DNA of 64,000 bases from Mucilaginibacter sp. PAMB04168 (GTDB lineage: Bacteria; Bacteroidota; Bacteroidia; Sphingobacteriales; Sphingobacteriaceae): assembly GCF_039634365.2 (NCBI RefSeq), contig NZ_CP155079.2, positions 3,534,001-3,598,000 on the forward strand, given 5' to 3'. Position numbers and translations under genes: made by a program. The notes under the pieces were generated by a model, which saw nothing but the letters and a program-made list of their open reading frames with translations, had not been told where the DNA came from and ran no database searches. Shown here one piece after another: positions 62,606 through 64,000 of this stretch. Numbering within the stretch: position 1 is the first letter of the stretch; each line of letters opens with the position of its first letter.

Positions 62606-64000
62606 GCCAGGTAATGCTGATTGATGTAAGTGATAAAAGCGGACAAGGATATACCGCTTTCCTGATAATCGCTGATAAAAGCATCAACTCCCTTTCTATA
62701 GTTCCCAAACCTTTTGATGTAGGTCTCCACTGCAGTCTTTTCCGGCTTTTCGGTCGTATAGCTGAGGTATTGTGCCAGCGACACCTCCACACCATAAACC
62801 TCCCCAACAGCACCACGACGGATGTAAACTTCCTTGAAGCGGCCACGTCTTTCGGTGTTGTCCAGTTGGTTAATGGTAAAGATTTTTCGCCGCTCGGTTT
62901 CATTGATGGATAATAAGGCAGCTATCTCCTGGTAGTTGTCTTTGAACTTGGTCTGATCCAGCAGGCAGATGGTATCCGAGTTGTTGATAATACTATCCTT
63001 GACGACCGCGTTCCCGATAATATCGCCCAGTTCCTGGGTCACCACGATCGCTTCTCCCCAAAACTTCCGCACCGTTTTATAGAGATATAATAAGTAGCCG
63101 GCCATGAGGGGACTGGCAATGGCCTTCCAGGCTTCTTCAACCACCAGGGTCTTTCTCCGATCGGACCGATACCGCATCTTTTGCAGGAACACATCCATGA
63201 TGATCAGCGTGACTATAGGAAATAGAATCTTGTGCTCCTTAATCGAATCGATCTCAAAAACAATAAAGCGTTCTGTAAATAGGGACTGATCGGCGTCCTT
63301 GTTCAGGATCGGTGCAAACTCGCCACCTTTGTAAAACTTCTTCAGTACATAGCGGAATTCATCAAAGTCAAATGGAATCCTTTCCAGCTCCTTGATCTCC
63401 GGGATCTTGACTAAGGCAAACTCATAAAAAGTATCAAATTTCAATTCACCCCGGGCTGCAAAGAACTGGCTGTAATAAGCCGAGATCACCTGCGCTATAA
63501 CATCCCGTTCAACCGTACTGAAGGTACCATCCGCCCCTTTCCAGGCCACCCCGATCAGCGTACAGAGAAAATCTTTTTTTTCAATGTTGTACTCTTCCTC
63601 GGCTATCCGAAATGGATTCATGGTGATAGGTGCCTGATCCGTATAGGTGATGTACTTGCCTTGGTAATAGGAACATAGGCCCGAATAGGAATGGCCGGTA
63701 TCAACGATCACCATGTCCATATTGTAGAGCATATACTGCTCGATCAGGGCATTCATGAAAAAGCTTTTCCCTGAACCACTGGGCCCCAACACGAACTTGT
63801 TCCGGTTATTGATCCGGCCCGTCCGCATCGGCAGGTCAGCCGGGTCCATGCGAACAGGGATACCCTGCCTGTCCGTGAAGCGGATCAAAAATTCGGAGGG
63901 TTCGTCTTTAGGCAGCGACTCTTTAAAGAAAAAGCACAAGGCCGCGTCAGCCGTCGTTAAAAACCAGTCATAACCTTTGAGTTCTACCCCATTTCCCGGT
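62602..64000 (-). CDS. traG: VirB4-like conjugation ATPase TraG (partial, cut by right edge)
   Basis: The visible 466 residues are the C-terminal part of a conjugation ATPase, running in frame to the window edge. The TTG at 63939 is not the start: GVELKGYDWFLTTADAALCF lies upstream in the same frame. Visible are Walker A GPSGSGKSFFMN, AYYSQFFAARGELKFDTFYEF, Walker B TLVVEEAWKAI and EAIVVTQELGDIIG. VirB4 proteins power assembly of the type IV secretion channel. About half the usual 800-850 residue protein is missing. Confidence 0.92.
   Translation of the reverse strand, partial: PGNGVELKGYDWFLTTADAALCFFFKESLPKDEPSEFLIRFTDRQGIPVRMDPADLPMRTGRINNRNKFVLGPSGSGKSFFMNALIEQYMLYNMDMVIVDTGHSYSGLCSYYQGKYITYTDQAPITMNPFRIAEEEYNIEKKDFLCTLIGVAWKGADGTFSTVERDVIAQVISAYYSQFFAARGELKFDTFYEFALVKIPEIKELERIPFDFDEFRYVLKKFYKGGEFAPILNKDADQSLFTERFIVFEIDSIKEHKILFPIVTLIIMDVFLQKMRYRSDRRKTLVVEEAWKAIASPLMAGYLLYLYKTVRKFWGEAIVVTQELGDIIGNAVVKDSIINNSDTICLLDQTKFKDNYQEIAALLSINETERRKIFTINQLDNTERRGRFKEVYIRRGAVGEVYGVEVSLAQYLSYTTEKPEKTAVETYIKRFGNYRKGVDAFISDYQESGISLSAFITYINQHYLA

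Noticed and set aside
62602..63939. TraG as a complete 445-residue gene starting at TTG 63939
   Set aside because: The frame continues upstream to the window edge with family-typical sequence, so the gene is partial.
1..64000. CRISPR arrays, rRNA, tRNA, complete insertion sequences, integrase or attachment sites
   Set aside because: No regularly spaced repeats, no cloverleaf with CCA-type ends, no intact transposase and no integrase were seen on either strand; absence was judged by reading only.

Overview
The window looks like chromosome of a Bacteroidota bacterium of the Sphingobacteriaceae type (Mucilaginibacter/Pedobacter-like; inferred from gene families and promoter style, not from a marker gene). 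Signs are a SusC receptor, AT-rich intergenic regions with TAnnTTTG-like -7 boxes, and a TraG/J/K/M/N-type conjugation cluster. No rRNA, tRNA, CRISPR array or integrase was found. Several starts were placed on ATG codons inside longer open frames that begin with TTG.

Region 1 (1-29.3 kb) is a polysaccharide utilization locus. It holds a SusC receptor cut by the left edge, a FucP-type sugar transporter, a GH2 enzyme followed by a LacI regulator, and a five-gene operon on the minus strand (degenerate ROK protein, Ca-repeat protein, DUF4861 protein, PL8 lyase, GH99-like enzyme). Then come a second GH2 with an esterase, a GH3 with a second GH99-like enzyme, a sialate O-acetylesterase-type protein and a DUF5010-like lipoprotein. 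The content points to an acetylated, uronate-containing heteropolysaccharide; the exact substrate cannot be read from sequence. Almost every transcription unit here carries the same upstream signature: ATTAA-like pentamers repeated every 11 bp, usually about 27 nt before a TAnnTTTG-like box. One copy (25488-25532) has no ORF downstream, only a terminator, and may drive a small RNA.

Region 2 (29.3-31.2 kb) is a junction with a decayed SDR oxidoreductase pseudogene and an S1/P1-type nuclease carrying an extra C-terminal domain.

Region 3 (31.3-43.2 kb) is a DNA repair and mutagenesis module: AlkB-like dioxygenase, a helix-hairpin-helix protein, ImuA-ImuB-DnaE2, a YedK/HMCES-type protein and exonuclease VII (xseA is frameshifted). 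Three promoters share a palindrome of the form CTAA-N5-TTAG abutting the -7 box, a candidate SOS-like operator. One of them precedes a small two-helix membrane protein.

Region 4 (43.3-64 kb) is a conjugation cluster transcribed leftward: VirB4-like TraG (cut by the right edge), four tandem related secreted proteins, TraJ, TraK, a TraL-like protein, TraM, TraN, a very large methylase-helicase, a VirD4-type coupling protein, an M23 peptidase, an ArdC-like protein with an altered zinc-protease motif, and accessory proteins. Regions 3 and 4 are probably one integrative conjugative element or plasmid-derived segment; relaxase, integrase and ends are not visible.
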